From: Prinia subflava
Lineage: Eukaryota > Chordata > Aves > Passeriformes > Cisticolidae
Assembly (NCBI RefSeq): GCF_021018805.1
Contig: NC_086259.1
Coordinates: 15,281,001-15,345,000 of the forward strand
Direction of reading: 5' to 3'
DNA length: 64,000 nucleotides
This document shows, one piece after another, positions 13,461 to 26,100 of the stretch. Made by a program: the position numbers and the translations under genes. Positions within the stretch are counted from its first letter, which is position 1. The number at the start of each line of letters is the position of its first letter. The notes below the pieces were generated by a model, which was not told where the DNA came from, ran no database searches, and saw only the letters and a list, made by a program, of their open reading frames with translations.

Positions 13461-16400
13461 GAGGGGGAAAAAAAAAAGTAAAACCAAAAGAAATGCTTCT
13501 ATGCTGAAACTTTTCCAGGGTATGCACACTTCAGATGGCTAATTTAAGAAATGCCATAGTATTATTTTTACTTACGTGTGTCAAAAAGCATTTTTATCTA
13601 CATGTCAGGTGTTTTTCTTACCTGGTAGCTTTTTGTGGAGTATGCATTTAAGGCTAAATTACAAATTGGATTCTGCTGCTAACTGAGGGGCCTATTCAGC
13701 AAAAATTATATATAGACTTTTCTCAGAAGGTCGTGGAACCCATCTTTGCTGAGGTGATGAAGCGGGGAACTCCTCTTGGCCCCAGAATCACTTGTGTCCT
13801 GCTCTGCCTGGGTGTCCCACGGGGGAGGTGTGTGGTGGCAGAGAATTCATTGTGTGAGGTCTGGTACAGCACTCTCATCCATCACCAAAAGGTTGTCCTA
13901 TCCAGGGGTTAATTTTATTGTTATTTTCCTGAAAATCAATTGAATTAAACTTGAGAACTAATGGTATATTGCCCTAGTTTAAAAATAAACATTCTGGGGT
14001 TTGGCTGCTATTGGCTGAGATTTTGCACTGTCAGCACGATGCAGGAAGAATATCTTTTAATTTCATGCTTTGCCCACTCATCTATTGCACTGCCAATTGC
14101 AACCACTGCAGTGCCAAGCAAGTGAAAATATAGATTGCATAAAAATGTGGAGGAATGTTGATGCTGCAACAGCAGAGGAAGTGCATTACAGGGGCTGCTG
14201 CTCTTCAGACGGAAATAGCAAATTGACATCGTTTCTGGTTGTCCTTCACTGCTGTCCCCTGTGACTTAGAGAATCCAAGAACAGTGATGCTCTTAATTCT
14301 ACTCCCCCCAGCTCCTCAAGTATAAAAAACATATTTCAGTGTGATGCATATTGTAAGAGTTAAAATATGTCTGAAAATTAATCAACTCTCAGTTGGCCTT
14401 TCCTCGTGGGAGTTGATATGTAAAGTTGACCTCAAAGTGTGGTAATAATATATGTCAAAGATATTTAGCAGCTTTTGCCATGCTGCTCTGTATTGGTATG
14501 GTGGGCATATGACTGTGCTGATTAGGGACCTGAAGGCTTTTCCCCTGCAAAATGTGTGTATCAAGTCAAGAAAGGTCAACCTGCAGTAAGGGTATTTAAG
14601 AAAGGAATCTTCAGCTGCAGTGGCCCACTTGAAAATCTAATACCTATTTAAGCAGCAAGGTCTTATAAATAGTCTGATGAACATATCTGAGGGACTATGA
14701 AATTTCATGAGTAAAAGGGGAGAGAAAAACTTTAATAAGAAAATTTATTGAAAATGTGGGAGAATCCTTAGGTCTGAATGCAAACCAAAGGTGTTATATG
14801 TCAGATATTCTAAAACAGGAGTAGCTAATGATGTGAAATGATTTGGCTGCAGGTTTTTGTTGTTTTATAATCATGGTAAGGAAAGCTTTATGGTAATGGG
14901 ACTGTGCTGGCATTTGGGGTTTTGGTTTCTCAGTGTGGTGTTTTTTAATAATTTCTGCCCCCATTTCTCCTCCAAGAGAGTTACTGCGTTCATAACATTA
15001 AAGTTAAGAAAGGCAAAGATGACCAAGAAGAACCCAAAGGGAGTCAGGCCATTTATCTGGAATACAGGAATTTTGAACGGGGGTTGAGCTCCTGTGGAAC
15101 CTTTTTGGAGGGGACCTGTCCTTCCCTCAAACAAACCCAACAGTCTAAGGAGATTGTACCAAATTTCCCTTTCTTCTTTGAGGCCATGATAGTTTTGTAG
15201 AAAAAATAGTTCCTTAACTGTATCTACTGGCATTTTAAGGCTAATAAATAATTCTTTACAGTCACTCAATCACTGCCAGTGCAGAATTGAAAAGGTAATT
15301 TATTTTGCAGATAGACACCCCTGACAGCACTCTGGAGGCCATCCTTTCTGACATAACCACTTTCAAGAAGCTAAGAATAAATAATCCTGCTTGACCAGGT
15401 TTTGATGTAGTGAAGCCACTCCTTGATAGAGAAATCTAATCTGTGCTCTGGGGAGGGAGTGGGGCTCTGGCACTGTCCTTTTTCATTAGGGTTTCCTGTC
15501 CTGTTAAGCAAGGAGAGGGTCAGTAACACATTCTCCAAGCTCATCACTTCACACATGTGCACCACTCAGCAAAGGAAAAGCCCTGTGGTTGTCCACTCTA
15601 CCACGGCACTGTACCATGACAGAAAATGGTCACTGAAATAAACAAAGAGGAGTTAAACACTTTTTTATTTGTCAAAATTAAGAAGCAAAGAAGAAACGAT
15701 AAACAGTTTGGAACACCAAACCTGGAGGAACCCGTAGATTCTTGATGTGGGAATGTTGGTGGGATAGAAAAGAGAAAAACTTAATTAATGGGGAAGAGCT
15801 GCGTAAGCAGAGACAGATTTTGGAGAAAAACAGGTGACCTAGTTTGGTATCACAAAGCATAATTTTCATTTTAGCTGAGAGGCAATAAAATGGCTCACAT
15901 TTCACAGAACGGGCTGTAGATCATACAATTTTTCATGAAGTCCATTGGTAGAAAAGTTTAGCAAGTGCTGTCTGTGTTGAAGGAAGTCTTTCAAGGACTT
16001 GGGCAGTACCTCTTGCTCTTTCTCTTCTTGTTTCCCTGCCTGGGGACGAAGTTCCAGCATTTCTTGGTCATGTGTTTGGAGCAGATCTTGCACAGCACTT
16101 GTGGTCCTCAAACATCAACATGGTCTTTGGGGCAAGATTGGGAAAATGTAATGATAAATACAAAAACATAGTGGGAGCTTGACTCTTGAAAAATTCCTTT
16201 TTTTTTTCTTATTTCTTTTCATATTGCAAACCAGTTTACTCCATATTGAGAGATTAAAATCTTCACTGGCACAGTAAAGAGACACTCACATGAATGAAAA
16301 GAATTTATTTCTGTCCGTTCTTCTTTTATCTGAGTAAATGAAGTTTAGGGAGATATAGTGCCTTATTTCATCAGGAATTTCCATTCTGAAGGGAAAAGAA

Positions 16401-18390
16401 ATAGAAGAGGAAATGTGGTTCTAAATATCTAAGGTTACAACTTTGCTGTAACTGGAGCTGTGACTCCCTGTTACGGCGGTGTCTGATCCCCTTCCCGGTT
16501 CCAAGGCTGTCTGGGTTACTCAGATATATGTCTCACCATTAAAGCATTTTCACCTTCTCTGTTTCTTATGGTAACTATGCTCTAGAAACACTTTTTTTTT
16601 TTTTTAAACTCTTTTTGCAAAGTTTTAAAATAAAATTTATAGCTGGTGAGGAACATGATTTTTACATACTGGACCTTATCATCCCAGTAACCAATTTTTC
16701 CTTATGTCTCAGAACTCTCATTAATTTTTCACAGGCTTGTGATGGATAGTTTTTATTTATTCACGTCTGAGGTTCTGTTGTGTGAAAAGGACTCATTTTA
16801 TAACATTACATATTCATGGCTTGGGATAGATGGGATAAGGAACTTATTATTAATGTGTCACAGTGGGAAACTTACTCTGGGTTCATTTGTGAATCTTGTT
16901 AAATGTGGTGCGGTCAGCAGACAGTGCTGAAATTTTTGATACATTTTATTGGAGAAGGGCAAAGAGGTTCAGTGATGCTTCCTTATCTAAACAGCACAAG
17001 TGAGATGGTGCCTTTCTAAATGCATTTGAAACACTATATCAATAACACAGGGGTAGGAGCGAAGCGTGCCTGAACTACAGTAAAATCAGAATGGTGCTTC
17101 TTAGTAATGACTGTTTCCAGACATTATTTGGGTCTATTTAAATCCAGTTTGCTTAATTAAATCTTGTCTTACTTTTAGCAAAAACATGGCAGTTGCTTGC
17201 AGTGTAGTGAATTGACATAAGAGTATTGCAAAACTTGATTTTTAGCAGTTAGGCTTTTCTGTGGGATTCTGTAGGATTTGGTTGTACACAGAATTTGCAC
17301 ATTTGAAAATGTTTGGGAATCAGTGAGCAGTCTGTGTACTGAAGGTATGCAGCATACAAAATAAAAAGTAAGGAGGCAAACTGTGCTGTAAACTATCTGA
17401 AGATTGGATATGTTTTAAAAGAACAAAATATCCCTTTCACTGGGCCACAAAGATACTCATTTCCAAGGCAGAACATTTTGTACTGCACTGAAAATTTTAA
17501 AGAAGGGGCTTTGTCCTCTGTATTTATGTACTCAAAATTTATTTTTCAATTAAATGCTACCATACTCATTTTTGTAGTTGCAGAAATGGGCCCAGAGAGG
17601 AAGTCAGTAATTTAGTTCTACTTCTGACTCCCTGTTATTTACCACCTATTGTTACCTTTCTACTTACGTTATTATTGGAAATCTAGAAAGATGATTTTGT
17701 TGGGGTCTTTTTGAGTTTACAAATCCCTTTCTTAGCAAAGCAGCTTGTGGATGAAGGTATTAAAGTTTACATACCAGCAATTGTTCAACTATTTCAGAAC
17801 ATGCTATCAAAATCCAAATGAATTATAATTCCCCTTTGTTTTAAAACATTTTCTTTCATTTGAAATGAATAATAAAATAGATGAAATAAATTTGAGCTGC
17901 TTAAGTAGCTAGAGACGACCAGGACAAGACAATTTATGACGGCTATATTTTAAAAGAAAATTTTCAGTGATGTTAAATGTTGGCTTTATTAGCCATCCTA
18001 CCAGTAGGTCAACAGTATTATATTGTCATTTATAATAGAGGACCTGGGCAGCGAGAAAACTGTAGTCTATTAAGAGTTTTGTGAGTGTGTGTGTATATAC
18101 AGTGAAATAATATCTAGTGTAATGTGAAGTGACAGTTAAAATTACAGCTTTTCTCTTGCCGCAAGGGTACTTCTCTGCCAAGTATCGTAATATTGTTGTA
18201 GCAGTGTTCAAGGTTGTCAGCAGTTCTTGGTTACTCTGCAGAGAGCCATAACTGTGTGTGGAAGCAAGGAGCTTCCTGTCAAGGGAGATACTATAATTTT
18301 GATATATATTTGTTGGTGCCAAACTGCAATTAAATAGGAGGCGTTGGAAGAGGTTTTATTTAGCCAACTCAAATTTGTTGATTAATTAGT
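13461..18390. other. Intronic stretch without recognised genes
   Basis: AT-rich intron with a T14 run at 16592-16605. A patch at about 14030-14260 (ttgcactgccaattgcaacc and neighbours) has enhancer-like texture but little to distinguish it. The minus-strand frame at 14871-15269 (132 codons) has no recognisable domain. Confidence 0.5.
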
Positions 18391-18534
18391 TAAAACAAAA
18401 AAAACCCCAACCAACCTAACCAAAAAACCAACCAGAAAACCACAGAAAACCCCCAAAACCCCACCTCCCCAAAACAAAACAAACAAAAAACAAAAAACCC
18501 CCCCAGAGAAACCCCAACAACAAAAAATACAAAA
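18391..18534. repeat. A/C-rich low-complexity block
   Basis: About 144 bp consist almost entirely of A and C on the + strand (short units such as aaaac, accccaacc, ccaaaacccc, ccccaacaac), with only a handful of G or T. The opposite strand is therefore G/T-rich with many G2-G7 runs, which could favour G-rich secondary structure. Units are irregular, so this is not a clean microsatellite. Confidence 0.85.
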
Positions 18535-20340
18535 GGAAATCATCCTCTTACACAAATGTAGTTTAAATTATGAATTTATCTGGCATTTGTCTGTGCTTGA
18601 AGTGTAGTGTTAGTGTGTTGCTTTTATGGAATAAATCTTATTTCTGCTGGTGGATCTGGGATTTTTGAGGATGTGTAGGGCATACTGCTTTTAGTTAAAG
18701 TAATAGCTCTGAAGCTAATTATCTAACAAAAAATTATCTTAAGGAGTTGTTGTAAATTCAGTTTTTTAAAGGTCAGCATGGAAACTGTTTCTTCTCAAGG
18801 CATTTTTTTTCAGGATGTGCTTTTGTGTCAGGAAATTGACAAAATATTGTCACAAAAATGTGGATTATCATCCATATTGGAAGCAGTAAAGAATTTCTCC
18901 TATTTCCCCACGTTGAAAACAATGATAATGGTGTCAGCAGTTTTATTCAGCAGAAAACCATTTTTCTTGATGATTAGATTAAACAAAATGAGGCGGAGGA
19001 GAGAGTTCCTTTGGAAAACGTTGCTCTAAAGAAAATCAGGAACTTTCCTGCTGTCCTCCAGCAAAGTATTAAGGTATAAACATACTTACATGATCTTACG
19101 ATTTGAATGATGAAAATTTAGTGTTGTGCTAATATAACTGGTTAAATAGTGTCTAAAATATTGCTTAGCTAAACCCCCCAATGGCTTTCACTGAATATTT
19201 TTAAAGTGGAGCTGCTGATGTACCTGGTGGGTGCTGCCAGACCCTGCCCCTCCACTCCCTTCTTCCCAGATTTCACTGCAATGCCAGGGTGTGACCTGCC
19301 TTGCAGAATTGGGTGCTGCCCACAGCAAAGCAGAAGCCACAGAAGCTGACCCTGATTTTCAGATGGGTGTATGAGGAAAGAGAGGATAATTGAAAAATAA
19401 ATCACTTTTATGAAGATAACTTTTCAATATTTTCATTCTAAGTATAGCTAAAATGAATTTCAAATGCTTTATGTTGAGGAAATGAAATCAAAAGCAAGAA
19501 GTATCCTTTGAGTTATTTTTCTCAAGGAAAATTAGGTGGTCAGTGGATGCTTTGCACAACAGGCATTGGTTGTTCCACTGTTGCCTCAAAACTTTTGATT
19601 TATCCCAAAACACCCTGCCAGATGCAGGCTAACTTTTTCTGGAAATCCTTTGTATTTGATTTTATAGAAACTGAGCATGGTCTGAAGTTTATGGATGTGT
19701 TGAAAATCTGAAGTTGTAGGTTCTGCTCTGTTGTTGCTCATTAAGTGAGTTTAATGAGTAAATGCAGAATGTAGCTGCAGGATTTGTTTCTGCTCTGGGG
19801 CCTATCCTTAACCATGGGTAACATCTCATCCCCTTTGCAGAGGAGCTGTCCCAGGGCATTGTGATTGGATATAGCACATAGGAAAGACTCTGCAATGGAA
19901 AATTTATGAAGTTACATGAAATATCTGTTTTATGGCATTTCTCTCTATGGCTTCCTCAGTGTTTTGACTAATGGTTCTCTTCTTATCATCACTGAAGCTT
20001 TTTTTTTTCTGGTGGAGGGCAGAAAGCCAAAATCTGAGAATGTTATCACAGCTGATTTCCCCATTTTTGGTAAATATATCATTTGCTGAGGTATCACATG
20101 AAGTTTTATCTCTCAGGTTTTCAGAATTTCCTCAGTCTGGCCATCTGTCTGGTTTATGAACATCTAAAGTCTTTGTTTCTAGATCTTTTGTTGCCACTAG
20201 AAATTTGGGTATTTTCCTGTGAAGCCTTATCAGTTTGGTGCAGGGGCCTTGGTGCTCAAAAGGTGATCACACAATATCTGTTTGTACAGAAAACTGCACA
20301 CACCATTCGACACCTCACTCAGCATCTCTAACCTGAGTGG
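18535..20340. other. Intronic stretch without recognised genes
   Basis: Ordinary AT-rich intron. A slightly GC-rich patch near 19200-19370 contains a short minus-strand frame without recognisable content. No repeat family was recognised. Confidence 0.5.
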
Positions 20341-21060
20341 ACTCAGCATCCTGTGTGTGACAAAGCAATTTACCAAATGTAAATTCCTTCCCATCGCTGC
20401 ATTGATATGTTGGCTCGATTTTTTTTTAATTGAATAAATATATTACGCAGCAGGGCAGATTATTTTCTTTGTGGCCTTGCTGTTGCAATTTGAGAACAGA
20501 TACAATTTCCTTCAGCTGATGAAGAAAGCAACATCTGTTCTTGGTTTCCTGCAGCTTTCCTTCAGACAGTGCATTTAGATGCACAATTTGAATTCCTTCT
20601 GAAGAAATAGAAAATTAAAACTTTGACCCCTCCTTCAAAGCAGTGGTTACACTGTGACAACAGTGGGTTGAGCTAAATTCAGCTATGTCAGGCAAGAACT
20701 ATAAAAGTAGATAGATTGCCCTCTAAGCTTCACTTTATTGGATATTGTAATTGACATATAGTTGTCATTTATAATCATCTGTCCATTCCTGTGAGTTGGG
20801 AGCAGTAAAGTTAATTGTGGCTGCTCATTTGCATTAATCTCACCTCTGAAGGGTACAGTAACCCATTAATATCATGTCATGATGAATTATCACAAATAAC
20901 ATTGAACATATTGATTAATGATCTCTGAGATTTGTATCTCGTTAAAACATTTTGTTAGCTCTTTAAACTTTTAAGCAGACAGTCAATGTATGCAGGAGAG
21001 GTTTAGAGATCAACCATGAGGTGATGAAAAGTTATGGAATACATTTTGGGTCGCTAATTA
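20340..21060. promoter_or_regulatory. Candidate conserved noncoding block with octamer motif (unverified)
   Basis: This is a long repeat-free block containing a perfect POU/octamer core ATTTGCAT at 20827-20834 that runs directly into TAAT (atttgcattaat). Further homeodomain-like cores follow at cccattaatatc near 20862 and attgattaatga near 20910, and gtcgctaattaaaa occurs near 21050. The combination resembles developmental enhancers in introns. It is the best of the candidate blocks in this window, but only an alignment can establish constraint. Confidence 0.3.
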
Positions 21061-22699
21061 AAAATTATTTAAACATTTCATATTCATTTTAAGACTGTTT
21101 TTTTCTTCTAAAAGTATAGAGCTTGAAGGCTAATCGCAAGAATTGTCTTTGTTCATTGCTTTTAAAGATAGTAATTTGTATTGGAGTTGGGATGAAATGA
21201 AAAAAAGAAGTAATGCGACTTAGAATCTGCCATTATTTCTGTTTCTACTCTGTAAAAAGAATCATGCTCAGAGAAGCATATGTTTGTTGGTTTGTTAAAA
21301 AACATAGTTTCCTTCTATTTCACTTTTTTTCTAAATGCACAATTTCCCTTGCTGCTTTAGCACTTGAAGTCACTTGATTTTTTTCCCTCCATTCTTTCTT
21401 TATGAATACAGATATATACACGAGGCTGAATGAAATCTCATCCAGTGGGTGGCCATGTAATTTGAAGTAGCTGATAATTAAATATTTTGCCATTTAGATT
21501 TTTACCTGCTTAAATTTCTGTAAGCTAAGAAGCACAAAGACTTTAGGGAGGCAAGGGAATTTACACCATGGTTCAGGAAGGTGACTTGGCAGGACAGAAG
21601 TGACTCCTTTGCATATCTGAGTGTTGTGTTTCAGGAGTCTGGGAAATATGTAATGTTTTAAATCATTCAGCAGTCTGCCTTATTGTAAAGGTTTCTTTGT
21701 CTCCTTCCACATGAAGTTGCTGTATTTGAGTTGGTCATTTTAAATAAATAATAACTCTAGTGGGTCCTAGTTCTATATTCAAGAAACTGTTTTTCCCTTT
21801 CTTCTACCTGCAGTAAGCTGCCAGTAATAGTTATTTGAGGGGATACCACTCATCAACATCATCATCATAATTTATTACAATTATTTGAATATTCCTGATA
21901 TTTCACTGTTCTGTTTCTCAAGTCTGAGGAGATGATTCACATACACAGAATATTTTGGGTTAGAGCTGTTTTGTATTTTCACTCAGTCTCATTCTTTTAC
22001 ACTGTGAGGAAACAAGAAATGAGTCTGGGTTTTATGCTTTTGATAATTTTGTTGGTCCCTCTCTAGCACTAATCCTCACCTTTTTCTTCTAATTATTGCC
22101 CTTGGTACCTCGGATGAAGTTCACACACTCTGCCAAATATTGAAATAAGCTAGTTTTGTAGAGGAGACTAATGTGGAGATTAGAGCAAGAAAAATCATCC
22201 TTTCTAACTTGAAGATATGATATGACAAATCTTCACAGGTGTGCCATGACTTCTGCTGCTCTGGGCGTGTGCAGTGGCCAAAGGTATCACATCTCCTTTC
22301 CCCAGGCTGGGATTTTTGTGTGTGAACTAACACAATTTTAACTTATTTGCTAGCTTTTCAGCCCAGCCCCTACAATCTTCTTTCAGTAATTCCTGCGAGT
22401 CCGTTTCCCTGGCACACAAGGCTGTAGAGTCAAGGATTATATTCTAGCTATAATTTATGATTAACTAGATTTATGGCTGAGATCCCAAAACAGCCTCAGT
22501 ACTGTGGCCTGAGGAATTAAAGCCAAAACAGAGACTATCATTCTGAATTGTTTGCTTCTCTGGATTTCAGGAAGACTCTTAGTTGTGTTTGAGAAACAAA
22601 AACAAACCCCGAATCCAAACCAAATACGATTTGCAGTTGTGTAACAATTCAATTTCATAGTGAGGAATTTAGTACTAAAACACATGAAGTCCTCAGCCT
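21061..22699. other. Intronic stretch without recognised genes
   Basis: AT-rich intron with a small trinucleotide-like run (catcaacatcatcatcat near 21855). No protein, RNA gene or transposon was recognised. Confidence 0.5.
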
Positions 22700-23130
22700 T
22701 TATAGCATTGAACTATTTAATTTAAACCCTATTATCACCTAAAGCTGATGCAGTGAATAATGCATCTTACACCCTCCCCCTGCTCCTGCAGCCCCTTGCC
22801 AAACAGAAAGTGGTGGGGGGGACACACAATTAGGGTTCATTTTCACCCATGGTATTAATCCTTACTCATTTTAAAAACCTGCTAACGGAAATATTTCCAT
22901 TCAGCTCATTAATCAATCGTGATTTTCATTCCCTTGTTTTGTAAAAGCTGTTGCAATAAATACTTTTTTTCACAAAGCAAAAATCTAAGAGATGGATGCA
23001 GCAAGCGTAATTAATAGCACCCAGTTACAGAAGATCAGCAAGTTTGTGAGATTCACATGCTGCTTTACCATATGGCTGCCCAGTAGGCGAAAAATTTGAT
23101 TAATGTTTTGAAGTAGGTTTTTTTCAGCAA
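22700..23130. promoter_or_regulatory. Candidate conserved noncoding block (unverified)
   Basis: Repeat-free sequence with several TAAT-type cores: ggtattaatcc near 22851, ctcattaatcaatcgtgatt near 22907 and gtaattaatagc near 23008. A short C/G-rich inset (accctccccctgctcctgcag, then a run of seven G) lies at 22770-22822. The texture resembles a conserved intronic element; this is inference from motif density only. Confidence 0.22.
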
Positions 23131-26100
23131 ATATTACAGCCCCAGATGAGGAATTTTACTTCCAAGTATTGTTAGACTTTACTAAAATAACTGATCTTTT
23201 GATTTAAAGCTAAATCATATTTTGATCTCGTGAAAACTCTACATGCAGAAGAATTACTGTCCTGCTGTATAAAGAATGGACCCTATACCTTGTTTATAAT
23301 TCAGCCAATAGTGGTTAAATTTTTGTTTAATCTTAGTTTTTCATAAATTCGTCAATTTAAGATACCAGAAGAGGTGCATAGGTTTTGGATCAAGGATTTC
23401 CCCATTAAAACGAGATCTGTAACAAAACTGATTCATTCAACTTGTCATGCTGTTTTTCTTTATACTCCTTATATAAAATAATCAAAGTTAAGCAGCTGGC
23501 TAATGAAAATCAGAAGCTTAATGTGTGGTCTCTTCACAAGAACATTACTGTAAAAAAATTGTATAAAAGCAAAATTCTACAACATATTCATTTTGCTTTT
23601 AACTAAGTAATAATTCTAATAATTGTAATTAGAACTTAATTTATTGAGCCTCCCCCCTCCGTGTTTACCTGAAATGAAAAATATTTACAGCAATGCATCC
23701 GAGGAGTGTCACGACCTAGGATCGAGTTCTCTCATGCAAAGCTGACACACAGCGGGAAGTTTTGCTTTTCCCACAAATTCTCAGTTTAATACCAGGAACA
23801 TCAGCAGCTGGTGAGGAACAGATCCGGGGTGCTGAGCTGAAATGGAGTGGAGAGCAGCTTCGAGGGGAAGCCTTGCTGAGCTTCCAGAATGCTGAAGATA
23901 AAGCATTACCTAACTCTGCTTTGGTTTCTTCTAATTGCTTCAGGTAATGCTGAGGTTCAGAGTCTGGTGGGATGATGCTAAGGCTGAGAGATGAGTATTT
24001 CTGCCTTTAAAAAAGAACCTTTTTGCAGTTTTTGCAGTTATGTAATCTAAAAAAAAAAAATAAAAAAATCAGTGATTGGTTGTAAGGGTGCACTACATGA
24101 AAAAATAATAATCCTGATTCTGTACATATCCCCAAATCAGAGATCTTGGTACAAAGTGTTTCTCTAAATTGCTAATTTTGGGGCATGGAGTGGGAACTCG
24201 AACTTAGTTACAAAATAAAGCTCAGTAAAAATAAAAGTTTAAAAAATATTTTAAAAAAAGGTTTTTTGAACCAAAAATTGTCCTCTTTGACAGCTCTAGG
24301 CAGGGCATGACCAGAGGGGCTGTCCAGCTGTGTTAGTCAGGGGTGGTAAACATCAGAGGCAGGAGAGCCTGTGAAGTTTGTCTAAAAAAAAATCTTAAAA
24401 TGAAGCATAGCTGAGGTAGTGAAATGATGGTCATTAGTTCTGGAGAATACAAATGTCACAAATTCTTGTGCTTTAGATTCACAGACAACTAATAGATGAC
24501 AAAGCCATGTGAACAAATCCATACCTTTAATATAGAAGGATGGATTAAATTGTTTTATGCTTTAGAGACAGGATATTTAATTAATTGATACAGGCTTCCC
24601 AGGCTTGCAGTGTTTGTAGATTGCCTCTGGAAACTTGTTTTCCTTAATATTATCCATTTTTCTGCGAATTGCAGGAAGTATAAACATTTTTTAGGGCATT
24701 TTTGACATATTATCTTTTTTCTTGTCTATATCAGTTATTCTCTTGTCAGTGATTTATTCTAATAAGAGCACATTTTATGCTGTAAATTAATGTAAAATAA
24801 ACCCTTGTTTCCCTTAACCTGTGACTAAACTACATGCTGATGTTAAGATATTCCATTTTATGCTCAATAAAATGTGGAGAAATCAATATTTGAGTATTTA
24901 ACTTTCTTCATTTTTAGTTTTCATTGGATTATCTAAGAAATAAGCAGCATTTTCAAATATTTTCATGGTGGGGCTAATTTTTTAATTGATAATGTCTGCC
25001 AAAGAGGGTCATTGGAAGCTGCTTGAATAAATTATGCCATCAGATGCAAATAGGACTTAACCTGGACAAATGGGCGGTGCTGGGGATGGTATTGGAATTC
25101 TCACCCATTGCTTGGCTTTTTTTTATTTTGTAAATAAAGGAGAGTGTTGGCTCTGGTCTCTGCCAGCCCTTTCCTGTCCGTGCTCACATTTTTAACCATT
25201 TCTGAGCTGTGGGCAGCTCTGGGAGGGGTTGTTTGTATCAGAGGCTGGAGAGTGGTCACTCTAAAAGGCTCCTTAGTGGGGTACTTTGAATTTTAAATCA
25301 CACACATAATTCAAAGGTAATCTAACTTTCAGTGTTGGTCTTTAGTCCGTTCAGTTAAATGGAGAAAAATGACTGACATAAGGAATGAGTTATTGATTTA
25401 TTGTAGGAAAATGACTTCTGTAATATAGGAAGTATGGTAAAAGGAACAGCTTAATTATTTAGGGGACACCAGTGAAAAAAGTGCTTTTGCAGCATTGCAG
25501 ATTGTCTAAATAGTTGTGCAGCCCAGGTTTTTAATAATTCTTTCTTAAAGACAAATTGTAGTGGTTTATTTTTTTCCTCATAAGTTAGAGTCATCTAGTT
25601 GTTTAAAATAGGTTTGTACTTGTGCAGTTAATGCAGAAAAGCAGGCAATCAAATGATTTTGTTCTTAACCCTAAAGGCACATCAGCTTTTAACTGGTATT
25701 TCTTAGTTATCTGCATTTTGTTTATGCTTTGTGGAATTTTGATGTCTGGGGGCTGGACAAAAAGAAATGTGCTGCAAGTTATTCTGAAGCCCTTTGTTTT
25801 TGTAGGTGACATGAACTTTTAAAATGTGAATTTATCAAATAAATATATGGGGCAGTTTATATCTGTATGAGCAACATTTTAAAAATATGGTATGTGATGA
25901 TTTATAAAATATCAGATAAGATATTTGCTTTGGCTTTTTCCATATGTTTTTGCCTTTGATTTACTGCTATTCTTTGCACAAGGATGACAGTATCATGTTA
26001 TTTTGACTGCAGCTCACAATTTTTGGCAGCATCTCAGATAAACAGAATATTTGGGGCTAATTGGTTGAACATGTTCAACAATTATAATTATATTAAAACC

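Noticed and set aside
14871..15269. 132-codon minus-strand frame
   Set aside because: No recognisable domain; the opposite strand is also partly open; no exon-like boundaries.
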